NCBI RefSeq assembly: GCF_015070375.1
Contig: NZ_JADCLL010000002.1
Location: forward strand, 310,001 to 374,000
Source of the DNA: Nocardioides kribbensis
GTDB taxonomy: Bacteria; Actinomycetota; Actinomycetes; Propionibacteriales; Nocardioidaceae
Direction of reading: 5' to 3'
DNA length: 64,000 bases
The position numbers and the translations under genes were made by a program. The notes below the pieces were generated by a model. That model saw only the letters and a list, made by a program, of their open reading frames with translations, searched no databases and had not been told where the DNA came from. Position 1 is the stretch's first letter. Every line of letters starts with the position of its first letter. This document shows, piece by piece, positions 35,000 through 42,916 of this stretch.

Positions 35000-35650
35000 A
35001 TGACAGCACTGGCCCGGACGCGGGAGACCGCGCCGACCTCGGGAGGACCGGTGGGAGCACCGCCACGCGTCGACTTCGACGAGTTCGTCGTCGCGCGCTC
35101 CAGCAGCCTGCTGCGCACCGCGTTCCTCCTCACCCACGACCACGCCCTGGCCGAGGACCTCCTGCAGACCGCGCTCACCAAGGCCTACCTCGCCTGGTCG
35201 CGCATCGAGGACAGCCCCGAGGCCTACGTGCGCCGCATCCTGGTCACGACCTACGCCACCTGGTGGCGGCGCCGGTGGAACGGCGAGGCCCCCACCGAGG
35301 TGCTGCCCGAGCGGTCGCGCGACGGTGCCCTCCTCGACGCCCACGAAGACGTCCACGCCGACGCCGACGCGCGTCACGACCTGTGGACCGCGATGGAGCG
35401 GCTCCCGCGACGGCAGCGGGCCGTGGTGGTGCTGCGCTGGTTCGAGGACCTGTCGGAGGCGGAGACCGCACGCGTGCTCGGCTGCTCGGTCGGCACCGTC
35501 AAGAGCCAGGCCAGCAAGGCCTTCGCCAAGCTGCGCATCGACCCCGCCCTCGCCACCCACCGCGGCGCACCTCCCCGGCCTCCGGGACCCGCTGCCGGAC
35601 GTCCTGCAAGCCACCCCGCCAGCCACCCCGCCGAGGGAGACCCGTCATGA
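35000..35650 (+). CDS. SigE-family (ECF) RNA polymerase sigma factor
   Basis: 216 residues. Region 2 is at about 25-90, with LLRTAFLLTHDHALAEDLLQTALTKAY in the SigE-family style and a Trp-rich WWRRRW linker start. Region 4 is at about 128-175, with LPRRQRAVVVLRWFEDLSE and LGCSVGTVKSQASKAF. The tail is Pro/His-rich. ATG 35000 lies close behind a GAGAGGGA stretch; an upstream in-frame GTG at 34985 is possible. The stop overlaps the next ATG, so a membrane protein is co-translated, as is usual for this sigma class. Confidence 0.9.
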   Translation: MTALARTRETAPTSGGPVGAPPRVDFDEFVVARSSSLLRTAFLLTHDHALAEDLLQTALTKAYLAWSRIEDSPEAYVRRILVTTYATWWRRRWNGEAPTEVLPERSRDGALLDAHEDVHADADARHDLWTAMERLPRRQRAVVVLRWFEDLSEAETARVLGCSVGTVKSQASKAFAKLRIDPALATHRGAPPRPPGPAAGRPASHPASHPAEGDPS

Positions 35651-36936
35651 GCAGCCTCGACGACCTGCGCACCACCCTGGTCGAGCACGCCGACGCGGTC
35701 GAGGACCGTGGGGCCCTCGTCCGGTCGGTCGCCGTGCGCGAGCGGGCGCGGGGCGTGCGCCGCCGTCGCCGGGGTCTCGTCGCCGCGGTGGCCGCCCTCG
35801 TGCTGGTCGGCGGCGTCGCGGTGACCACCGACGTGGTGCGAGGCCCGTCGGGCCCCGAGCCCGCCGCCGCTCCCACGGTGGCCGGCCGCGAGGTGCCCGG
35901 CAGCGTCTCGGTGCTCGGCCACGGCTACGACCTCGCCGACACCGCGCAGGCGGCGGGCGACAGTGACGCGCTGCGGATCCGGGTGCCGCGCGACGACGTC
36001 GACCGCGTCGTCTCCCTGGTGGCCAGCGGGCTGGGGGGTGGCGCGGCCACCCTCCTGCGTGACGGCGACCCCGTGGCGCGCTCCCTGGGCGACGGCGGGG
36101 TCGAGGCGCCCGTGCGGGTCTACGCCGGCTCGACGCTCGTCGTGCGACTCGGTGGCGCCGCACCCGCCGCGCGCGTGGGCCTCGCCACCTACGCCGAGAC
36201 GGGCAGCCGGCCCGCCGGTGCGGGCGAGGGCGAGGCCTTCTTCCCCGCCCGCCGCGAGGGCGACGTCCTCCTCGGCGCGGTCTTCTCCGCCGGCCGGGAC
36301 CCCGGGGTCCGCCTGTCCTACCGCCCGAGCGGGCGTCCGGCGGAGCTGTGGGTGTCCTGCGCCACCGACCAGCGGGGCCTGTGGCTGCAGCTCGAGGTCG
36401 ACGGTCGGCCGGCCGTCGCGACCACCTGCGCCCCCGGCTCCGACGGGACCCCGCGGTTCCTCTCGGAGTCGGGTGGCGCCCCGGGGCGCGACCACGAGGC
36501 CGAGCTCTTCGTGACCCGCGGCGCCGACGGACCGAGGGTCGCCCCTGGTGACGGCACCCGGCTGGGGCTCGCGGCCTACGACGCCGAGGCGCCGGCGGCG
36601 GTCGTGCGGGGCTGGGAGGTGGCTCGGACGGTGGAGGTGGAGGGCCGGGAATGGACCTCCACCGACCCGGCGTCGCTGGGGCGCCTCGATGCCGACGGCC
36701 GGCTGGTGCTGGACCTCACCGCGGCCGAGGACGACGTCGCGGTGGGGTTCGTGCTGCCGCGCGGCCCGCGGACCCCCCGGGCGACCGGGAGTCTCTCGGG
36801 CCGGCTCGACTCGCTGGGGTCCTTCCGGAACGACACGGGGTCGTCGATGACCGGCGAGGTGCTGCTCCCGCGCGGGGAGGTCTGGACCCTCGACCCCGAC
36901 GGTGGCGTCGTGCTCACGTGGTCGCCCCTGTCCTGA
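35647..36936 (+). CDS. Membrane protein co-translated with the SigE-family sigma factor
   Basis: 429 residues. A cytoplasmic N-terminus of about 42 residues ends in an Arg-rich VRRRRRG stop-transfer-like segment, followed by one membrane helix at about 43-62. The rest is a large extracytoplasmic beta-rich region with repeated Gly/Arg/Asp-rich motifs and two cysteines (about 238 and 260) that could form a disulfide. There is no zinc-binding anti-sigma motif, so a role as anti-sigma factor rests only on position and topology. No family is recognised for the outer domain. Confidence 0.75.
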   Translation: MSSLDDLRTTLVEHADAVEDRGALVRSVAVRERARGVRRRRRGLVAAVAALVLVGGVAVTTDVVRGPSGPEPAAAPTVAGREVPGSVSVLGHGYDLADTAQAAGDSDALRIRVPRDDVDRVVSLVASGLGGGAATLLRDGDPVARSLGDGGVEAPVRVYAGSTLVVRLGGAAPAARVGLATYAETGSRPAGAGEGEAFFPARREGDVLLGAVFSAGRDPGVRLSYRPSGRPAELWVSCATDQRGLWLQLEVDGRPAVATTCAPGSDGTPRFLSESGGAPGRDHEAELFVTRGADGPRVAPGDGTRLGLAAYDAEAPAAVVRGWEVARTVEVEGREWTSTDPASLGRLDADGRLVLDLTAAEDDVAVGFVLPRGPRTPRATGSLSGRLDSLGSFRNDTGSSMTGEVLLPRGEVWTLDPDGGVVLTWSPLS

Positions 36937-37108
36937 GCCGGCCCCCGCCCCGCCGCCTGCTCCCGGCCCGCACCCGGTCCCGGCCGTCCCGCTCCCGACC
37001 CGGCCCCGCCGGGGCTGCGGGCACGGCAGCGCCGGCCCGACGGCAGGATGTGGCGCACGTCCCGGGCCGAACGACGGTCCGCCGGTGCCGCAGGGGCCCG
37101 CCGACGGG

Positions 37109-37140
37109 TAAAGTCAGGTGCTTGCCACCAGGGGGTGGCA
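37109..37140 (+). promoter_or_regulatory. Promoter and leader hairpin of helR
   Basis: TAAAGT at 37109-37114 is a plausible -10. The transcript would then hold a 7-bp hairpin, tgccacc-aggg-ggtggca (37123-37140), followed by the RBS GAGGAG (37151-37156). The remainder of 36937-37108 is GC-rich spacer without a gene. Confidence 0.45.
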
Positions 37141-37160
37141 CGGGCAGGTCGAGGAGTGCA

Positions 37161-39362
37161 GTGAGTCAGGACGTGGACGCGCAGGCCGAGCAGCAGGTCG
37201 CAGCCGAGCAGGCGTTCGTCGACAGGGTCTACCTCCAGCTGGCCGAGTCGGCGCGCAGCGCGCGCGAGCTGGCCCGTGAGGGCCACGACCGCGGTCGGCT
37301 GGGTCACGAGGGCGGGCTGGTCGAGCGCGACGCGATGGTCTTCCAGGCCGCCAAGCGCATCGCCCAGCTCGACGCCGCCCACGAGGGCGTCGTCTTCGGT
37401 CGTCTCGACATGGACCCCGACCTCGACCCCGCTCCGCGCTACGTCGGTCGCATCGGCCTGCGCGACGCCGAGCGCGACTCGCTGCTCATCGACTGGCGCG
37501 CGCCCGCGGCCGCGGTGTTCTACCAGGCCACGGCGGCCGAGCCGCACCAGGTGATCCGCCGCCGCGTGCTGCGCTGCGCGGGGCCGCGGGTGACCGGCGT
37601 CGAGGACGAGCTGCTCGACGCCCAGCGGCTCGAGGAGACCGGCGCCGACCTGCCGATCATCGGCGAGGGCGCCCTGATGGCCCAGCTCTCCCGCGCCCGC
37701 GACCGCACCATGCACTCCATCGTCGCCACCATCCAGGCCGAGCAGGACAAGGCGATCCGTGCGCCCGGCAAGGGCGTCGTCGCGATCTCCGGCGGCCCCG
37801 GCGTGGGCAAGACGGTGGTGGCGCTGCACCGCGCGGCGTACCTGCTCTACAACGACCGGCGGCGCTACGAGTCCGGCGGCGTGCTCATCGTCGGGCCGAG
37901 CGGCGTCTTCATGCGCTACATCGAGCGGGTGCTGCCCAGCCTCGGCGAGACCGCCGTGGCGCTGCGCTCGCTCGGCGAGGTCGTCGACGGCGTCAAGGCC
38001 GGCCGCCACGACGAGCCGGCCGTGGCCGACGTCAAGGGCTCCGCGCGCATGGCCGAGCTGCTGCGCCGCGTCGCGCGCCAGCAGACGCCGGGCGGCCCCG
38101 ACTCCTTCCGCACCTTCTACCGCGACGACGTGCTGGTGCTCGACCGAGGTCTGCTGGGGCGCATCCGCCGCCAGCTGATGTCGCAGGGGCGGCGCAACCG
38201 CCAGCTGCCGCGCGTGGCCAACGCGCTGCTCGACGCGCTGTGGCGCCAGGTGCGCGGCGAGCGCGGGCGCGAGCGTGGCCGCGAGGCCTTCAACGACGAC
38301 CTGCTCTCCGACCGCTCCTTCCTCGACTTCGCCGCGGCCTGGTGGCCCCCGCTCGACGCCCGCGAGGTGCTCGGGTGGCTGCGCGACCCCGACCTGCTGG
38401 CGCGGGTCGGCGAGGGCGTGGTCAGCGCCGAGGACCAGCAGCTGCTGCTGAAGTCGTGGGGTGGCGAGGAGGCCCTCAGCGTGCAGGACGTCCCGCTGCT
38501 CGACGAGCTGCGCTACGCCCTCGGCGACGTGCCGGCGCGCACCGACGACGAGCGCGACCTCGACGACACCGGCCTGCTCGAGGGCGGGCGCGACATGCAG
38601 GAGCTCTTCACCGCCGCCGACCGTGAGTTCGCCCCCTCGGGGCGCTCGTGGTCGGCGCCGACCCACCGCATCGAGGACGACCCCTTCGCCCACGTGCTGG
38701 TCGACGAGGCCCAGGACCTCACGCCCATGCAGTGGCGCATGGTGGGCCGCCGGGGACGCACGGCCTCGTGGACGATCGTGGGCGACCCCGCCCAGTCGTC
38801 GTGGCCGGTGCCCGAGGAGTCGGCCGCCGCGCGCGCCGAGGCGCTCGAGGGCAAGGCGGTCCACGAGTTCCACCTCTCCACCAACTACCGCAACTCCTCG
38901 GAGATCTACGCCTTCGCCGCGGCGTACGCCGAGCGGGTCGGCCTCGACGCCGACCTGCCCACCGCCGTGCGCTCCACCGGCGAGGAGCCGCAGGTCCTGC
39001 CCGGTGAGCCCGACCTGGAGGAGGCCACCCGCGCGGCGGTCGCGGAGATCGCCGGCCGCGTCGGCGGCACGGTGGGCATCGTGGTGCCGGCCGCCCGGCG
39101 CAGCGAGGTCAACGGCTGGCTGGCCTCGTGGCCCGAGCGCGCCGAGGACGCCCCCGGCGCCCGCGCCGCGGTCGGGTCGAGCGCCTCGCCCTCGGGGGAG
39201 GACCGCGTGGTGGTGCTCACCGGCCTCGACACCAAGGGGCTGGAGTTCGACGGCATCGTGGTCGTGCGCCCGCAGGAGATCGAGGACGAGTCGGCCACGG
39301 GGCGCGCGACGCTCTACGTCGTCCTGACCCGCGCCACGCAGCTGCTCACCACCGTCGGCTGA
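37161..39362 (+). CDS. helR: HelR/HelD-type RNA polymerase recycling ATPase
   Basis: 733 residues. The N-terminal coiled-coil arm (about 8-75) is rich in Ala/Glu/Arg, as in HelD proteins that reach into the RNA polymerase channels. A UvrD-like superfamily 1 motor follows, with Walker A GGPGVGKT at 211-218, DEAQD at about 515-519, and the C-terminal motor motifs TNYRN and TGLDTKGLEFDG. HelD family members free stalled polymerase from DNA, and actinobacterial HelR also displaces rifamycins, giving tolerance. GTG start with a good RBS. Followed at once by a perfect 16-bp terminator, so it is a single-gene unit. Confidence 0.88.
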   Translation: MSQDVDAQAEQQVAAEQAFVDRVYLQLAESARSARELAREGHDRGRLGHEGGLVERDAMVFQAAKRIAQLDAAHEGVVFGRLDMDPDLDPAPRYVGRIGLRDAERDSLLIDWRAPAAAVFYQATAAEPHQVIRRRVLRCAGPRVTGVEDELLDAQRLEETGADLPIIGEGALMAQLSRARDRTMHSIVATIQAEQDKAIRAPGKGVVAISGGPGVGKTVVALHRAAYLLYNDRRRYESGGVLIVGPSGVFMRYIERVLPSLGETAVALRSLGEVVDGVKAGRHDEPAVADVKGSARMAELLRRVARQQTPGGPDSFRTFYRDDVLVLDRGLLGRIRRQLMSQGRRNRQLPRVANALLDALWRQVRGERGRERGREAFNDDLLSDRSFLDFAAAWWPPLDAREVLGWLRDPDLLARVGEGVVSAEDQQLLLKSWGGEEALSVQDVPLLDELRYALGDVPARTDDERDLDDTGLLEGGRDMQELFTAADREFAPSGRSWSAPTHRIEDDPFAHVLVDEAQDLTPMQWRMVGRRGRTASWTIVGDPAQSSWPVPEESAAARAEALEGKAVHEFHLSTNYRNSSEIYAFAAAYAERVGLDADLPTAVRSTGEEPQVLPGEPDLEEATRAAVAEIAGRVGGTVGIVVPAARRSEVNGWLASWPERAEDAPGARAAVGSSASPSGEDRVVVLTGLDTKGLEFDGIVVVRPQEIEDESATGRATLYVVLTRATQLLTTVG

Positions 39363-39366
39363 CCCG

Positions 39367-39405
39367 GGCCGGGTGGCCCGGCATCCACCGCCGGGCCACC
39401 CGGCC
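39367..39405 (+). terminator. Hairpin terminator after helR
   Basis: Perfect 16-bp stem (39367-39382 and 39390-39405) around loop atccacc, starting 5 nt after the helR stop. Confidence 0.8.
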
Positions 39406-39426
39406 GGGGGCGGGCGGCGGCCCCAC

Positions 39427-39432
39427 TAGGCT
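39427..39432 (+). promoter_or_regulatory. -10 hexamer TAGGCT, leaderless phzE-like gene
   Basis: TAGGCT with 7 nt to ATG 39440. It lies 21 nt beyond the helR terminator, so the gene has its own promoter. Confidence 0.6.
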
Positions 39433-39439
39433 CCTCGCC

Positions 39440-41347
39440 ATGAGCACCCCCTCCGCCGCCCGGGCCGCGATCGACGCGCTCCAGGAGCACGAGGCGTGGG
39501 CGATCATCCGGCGCTCCACACGGGCGGGCGACCGCGACACGGTCGGCCTGGTGGGCGGTCGGCGCAGCGTGGTCGAGTCGCTGCTCGACGTACCCCTGGA
39601 GGAGGGCGTGCCGACCGAGGGCCACATCGCCGACCGGCTGCTGGCCGTGCCCTTCCGCCAGGTCGCCGAGCGCGGCTTCGAGGCCCACGACGACGCCACC
39701 CCGCTGGTGGTCGTCGACGTGGAGACCGAGCAGGAGTTCTCGGTGGCCGAGGTGGTCGAGGCCATCGACGACACCGGCGTGGAGTTCACCGACCGTGGCG
39801 GCTTCGAGACCGACGACGAGACCTACGGCCGCCTGGTCGAGACCATCATCGACGAGGAGATCGGCCAGGGCGAGGGCGCCAACCTCGTCATCGGGCGCCA
39901 CTACCGCGCGCAGGTCGCCGACTGGAGCGCCGCGACCGCGCTCACGGTGTTCAAGCGGCTGCTCGAGCGCGAGCGCGGCGCCTACTGGACCTACGTCTTC
40001 TTCACCGGCGACCGCTACCTCATCGGCGCCAGCCCCGAGCGCCACGTGAGCATCCACGGCGGCGACGTGCGGATGAACCCCATCAGCGGCACCTTCCGCA
40101 TCCCGGCCGGCGGTGACACCAAGCAGCAGCTCCTCGACTTCCTCGCCGACGAGAAGGAGGTCTACGAGCTCTTCATGGTCGTCGACGAGGAGCTGAAGAT
40201 GATGTGCGACCTGTGCACCGAGGGCGGGCAGGTGCTGGGGCCCTTCCTCAAGCCGATGAGCCGCCTGGTGCACACCGAGTACCTCCTCGCCGGGCGCACC
40301 ACCAAGGACCCGCGCGAGGTCCTGCGCGACACGATGTACGCCGCCACCGTCACCGGGTCGCCGGTGGAGAACGCGTGCCGGCTGATCAAGAAGTACGAGA
40401 CCGAGGGCCGGGGCTACTACGGCGCCGCCCTGGCGGTGCTGGGCCGCGACGCGGTCGGCGGGCCGGTCGTCGACAGCCCCATCGTCATCCGCAGCGCCGA
40501 CGTCGGCCTCGACGGCTCGCTCAAGGTCACCGCCGGGGCGACGCTGGTGCGCGACTCCGACCCGGCGTACGAGGTGGCCGAGACCCACGCCAAGGCCGGC
40601 GGCATCCTCAGCGCCTTCGGGCTGGTGCCCGCGGCGCCGGTGCCGACGACCAACGTCGCGGAGCTGGTCAACGACGAGGACGTGCTGCTCGCGCTCAACG
40701 CCCGCAACCAGCGGCTCTCGCGCTTCTGGCTCACCGACCAGGGCGGCTCGCCGCCCGACCCGCGGCTGCGCGGCCTGAGCGCGGTCGTGCTCGACGGCGA
40801 GGACGACTTCGTCAACATGCTGCGCCACGTGCTGCGCGTGCTCGGCATGACCAGCGAGGTCGTGCGCCACGAGGACTACCGCCCCGGCGTGCTCGACGGC
40901 TACGACCTCGTGATCGTCGGGCCCGGGCCCGGCGACCCCCGCGACGACACCGACCCCAAGATGGCCAACCTGCGCGCCGCGGTCGCCGAGCTGCTGGCCG
41001 CCGAGCGGCCCTTCCTGTCGGTGTGCCTGGGCCACCAGGCGCTCTGCCACACCCTCGGGCTCGACCTGGCCTTCAAGGACATCGTCTTCCAGGGCACGCA
41101 GTCGCCGGTCTCGATCGCGGGCCGCACCGAGCGGGTCGGCTTCTACAACACCTTCGTGGGCCGGGTCGGCGAGGCCGGGCTGCCCGCGGGGGTCAGCGTC
41201 GAGACCGACGAGGCCAGCGGCGACGTGCACCTGCTGCGCGGGCCGCACTACCGGGGCATCCAGTTCCACGCCGAGTCGATCCTCACCGAGCACGGCTACG
41301 ACCTGCTGCACGAGCTGGTCGTCGAGCTGCTGCTGGACGATGCTTAG
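39440..41347 (+). CDS. PhzE-like anthranilate/ADIC synthase, fused synthase and glutaminase
   Basis: 635 residues. The N-terminal chorismate-binding domain (about 1-410) has GASPERHVSI, RMNPISGTFR, EELKMM and TVTGSPVENACRLIKKYE, motifs close to PhzE. The C-terminal class I glutamine amidotransferase (about 445-635) has VGPGPGDPRDD, the nucleophile Cys in SVCLGHQALCH and FHAESI. PhzE makes 2-amino-2-desoxyisochorismate and related TrpE/G fusions make anthranilate; sequence alone cannot separate the two. No phenazine genes are nearby, so the pathway is open. It is separate from the pabAB pair 1 kb downstream. Confidence 0.85.
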   Translation: MSTPSAARAAIDALQEHEAWAIIRRSTRAGDRDTVGLVGGRRSVVESLLDVPLEEGVPTEGHIADRLLAVPFRQVAERGFEAHDDATPLVVVDVETEQEFSVAEVVEAIDDTGVEFTDRGGFETDDETYGRLVETIIDEEIGQGEGANLVIGRHYRAQVADWSAATALTVFKRLLERERGAYWTYVFFTGDRYLIGASPERHVSIHGGDVRMNPISGTFRIPAGGDTKQQLLDFLADEKEVYELFMVVDEELKMMCDLCTEGGQVLGPFLKPMSRLVHTEYLLAGRTTKDPREVLRDTMYAATVTGSPVENACRLIKKYETEGRGYYGAALAVLGRDAVGGPVVDSPIVIRSADVGLDGSLKVTAGATLVRDSDPAYEVAETHAKAGGILSAFGLVPAAPVPTTNVAELVNDEDVLLALNARNQRLSRFWLTDQGGSPPDPRLRGLSAVVLDGEDDFVNMLRHVLRVLGMTSEVVRHEDYRPGVLDGYDLVIVGPGPGDPRDDTDPKMANLRAAVAELLAAERPFLSVCLGHQALCHTLGLDLAFKDIVFQGTQSPVSIAGRTERVGFYNTFVGRVGEAGLPAGVSVETDEASGDVHLLRGPHYRGIQFHAESILTEHGYDLLHELVVELLLDDA

Positions 41348-41382
41348 GCAACTAAGTTGAGTTGGTTGGTACAGTTTAGGGT
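41343..41382 (+). promoter_or_regulatory. AT-rich promoter/operator of the peroxiredoxin-like gene
   Basis: CTTAG-gcaa-CTAAG (41343-41356) is a 5-bp dyad overlapping the phzE-like stop codon. It is followed by TTGAGT (41357-41362) and TAGGGT (41377-41382), a short-spaced (14 nt) promoter-like pair. The stretch is strikingly AT-rich for this genome. The dyad resembles MarR-type sites; this is inference. Confidence 0.45.
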
Positions 41383-41452
41383 CCAGCCCCGAACCGCTCG
41401 CGCCCGCCCGCGAGCACGTCCGCGGGGCCTCGTCCCAGAACGGAGCGCCGAC

Positions 41453-42145
41453 ATGACCTCGACCACCACCGACCAGGCAGCCACGGGGCCGGAGGACGGC
41501 TCCGGCGACCTCGCCGGCCGCCTGGCCGCGACCGTCGCCCACGTGCGCGGCATCGCCCCGCCCGACCTCTTCGACGTCTTCGCCGCCGAGCAGCGACGGC
41601 TGGCCGACGCCCCCGAGCCGCCGGCCCAGATCCGCGTCGGCGACCGGCTGCCGCAGTCGCACCTCACCGACCACGCCGGCCGCCCGGTGGCCGTGCCCGG
41701 CGACGGCCCGGTCGTGCTGGTCTTCTACCGCGGCGCCTGGTGCCCCTACTGCGACGTCGCGCTGCGCGCCTACCAGCGCGAGCTGCTCCCCGAGCTGACC
41801 GAGCGCGGGGTGCGGCTCGTCGCGATCAGCCCGCAGGGCCCCGACGGTTCGCTGAGCGCCGCCGAGGCGGCCGCGCTGACCTTCCCGGTGCTCAGCGACG
41901 TCGGCAACGGCTACGCGCGCATGCTCGGTCTCACCTTCGACCTCGATCCCGAGGTGCAGGAGGCCCAGCTGGCCTTCGGCAACGACTTCACGACCATCAA
42001 CGCCGACGGCGACTGGACCCTGCCCCGACCGACCGTGGTCGTCGCCGACGCCCACGGCGTCGTGCGCTTCGTCGACGTGCGGCCCGACTACACCGAGCGC
42101 ACCGAGCCCGCGGAGGTGCTCGCCGCGGTGCGCGCCCTGGGCTGA
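41453..42145 (+). CDS. Peroxiredoxin-like family protein (AhpC/TSA fold)
   Basis: 230 residues. An N-terminal helical extension of about 55 residues precedes a thioredoxin-fold AhpC/TSA domain. The active-site region is VLVFYRGAWCPYCDVALRAY, with Cys97 and Cys100, giving a Cys-x2-Cys as in the 'peroxiredoxin-like' group rather than the Pro-x3-Thr-x2-Cys of true peroxiredoxins. It probably reduces peroxides or disulfides. RBS GGAG at 41442-41445. A leader of about 65 nt separates it from the promoter region. A stress-inducible gene is plausible given the upstream dyad. Confidence 0.88.
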   Translation: MTSTTTDQAATGPEDGSGDLAGRLAATVAHVRGIAPPDLFDVFAAEQRRLADAPEPPAQIRVGDRLPQSHLTDHAGRPVAVPGDGPVVLVFYRGAWCPYCDVALRAYQRELLPELTERGVRLVAISPQGPDGSLSAAEAAALTFPVLSDVGNGYARMLGLTFDLDPEVQEAQLAFGNDFTTINADGDWTLPRPTVVVADAHGVVRFVDVRPDYTERTEPAEVLAAVRALG

Positions 42146-42181
42146 GGCGCGCCGTCCCTCCCGGCCCGTCTCCGTCCGGGC

Positions 42182-42258
42182 GGGCCGGGGAGGGGCGGGC
42201 CGATCGGGCCGGGTCGGGGAGGGGTGGATCGGGTCGGGCCCGGCCGGGCCGGGGAGGG
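42182..42258 (+). other. Array of three G-quadruplex-type motifs
   Basis: Four-run G tracts with short loops occur three times: 42182-42199 (loops 2, 1, 1), 42206-42224 (loops 2, 2, 1) and 42231-42258 (loops 2, 7, 2). All are on the plus strand, between the peroxiredoxin-like stop and the pabA promoter. No hairpin terminator is visible in this 198-nt gap, so the array may slow transcription. It is otherwise non-coding. Confidence 0.65.
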
Positions 42259-42330
42259 TCTGCGAGGGCCGCCGAGAGCGGCGAGGGGCGCCGGCGGGCC
42301 GCCGCCCGGGCCGGCTGCGACTCGATGACC

Positions 42331-42336
42331 TAGGTT
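42331..42336 (+). promoter_or_regulatory. -10 hexamer TAGGTT, leaderless pabA
   Basis: TAGGTT with 7 nt to GTG 42344. A TTG at 42335 overlaps the hexamer and is not favoured. Confidence 0.6.
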
Positions 42337-42343
42337 GGCGGCC

Positions 42344-42916
42344 GTGGCCGAGGTGGACGTCGTCGTGGTCGACCACCACGACTCCTACACGTGGAACCTC
42401 GTGCACCTCGTCGCCGCCGTCACCGGCGCGCTGCCGCGGGTGGTGCAGCACGACGAGGTCTCCGCCGCCGACGTGCTCGCCCACAGCCACGTCGTCCTCT
42501 CGCCGGGCCCCGGCCACCCCGCGGTCGCCTCGGACTTCGCGGTGGGTCGCGAGGTGCTGCTGGCGGCCAGCCGCCCGGTGCTCGGGGTGTGCCTGGGCAT
42601 GCAGGGGCTGGTCGCGGCGTACGGCGGGCGCGTCGAGCGGGTCGCGCCCGGCCACGGCGTGCTCGCCCGGGTGGCCCACGACGGCAGCGGCGTGCTCGCC
42701 GGGCTGCCCTCGCCCTTCGCCGCGGTGCGCTACCACTCGCTGGCCGCCGTGGAGCTGCCCGCCTGCCTGCGCGCCACCGCCGTCGACGAGGAGTCGGGCC
42801 TGGTGATGGCCGTCGAGCACCGCGACCTGCCGCTCGCGGGCGTGCAGTTCCACCCCGAGTCGGTGCTCTCCGAGCACGGTGAGGCGATCGTCGCGACGTT
42901 CCTGGGGCTGGCGTGA
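42344..42916 (+). CDS. pabA: Aminodeoxychorismate synthase glutaminase subunit (PabA/TrpG family)
   Basis: 190 residues, a class I glutamine amidotransferase. It opens with VVVVDHHDSYTWNLVHL, has LSPGPGHP, the nucleophile Cys near residue 84 in GVCLGMQGL, and catalytic His/Glu in VQFHPESVLSEHG. It supplies ammonia to the next gene product, with which it overlaps by GTGA. The start at GTG 42344 follows the TAGGTT hexamer. Assigned to p-aminobenzoate/folate synthesis because of pabB; a role in anthranilate synthesis is possible for this family. Confidence 0.88.
   Translation: MAEVDVVVVDHHDSYTWNLVHLVAAVTGALPRVVQHDEVSAADVLAHSHVVLSPGPGHPAVASDFAVGREVLLAASRPVLGVCLGMQGLVAAYGGRVERVAPGHGVLARVAHDGSGVLAGLPSPFAAVRYHSLAAVELPACLRATAVDEESGLVMAVEHRDLPLAGVQFHPESVLSEHGEAIVATFLGLA

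Noticed and set aside
37115..37140. Possible rifamycin-associated element before helR
   Set aside because: The stretch contains gcttgcc and a short hairpin, but it does not match the known element closely enough from memory to be called.
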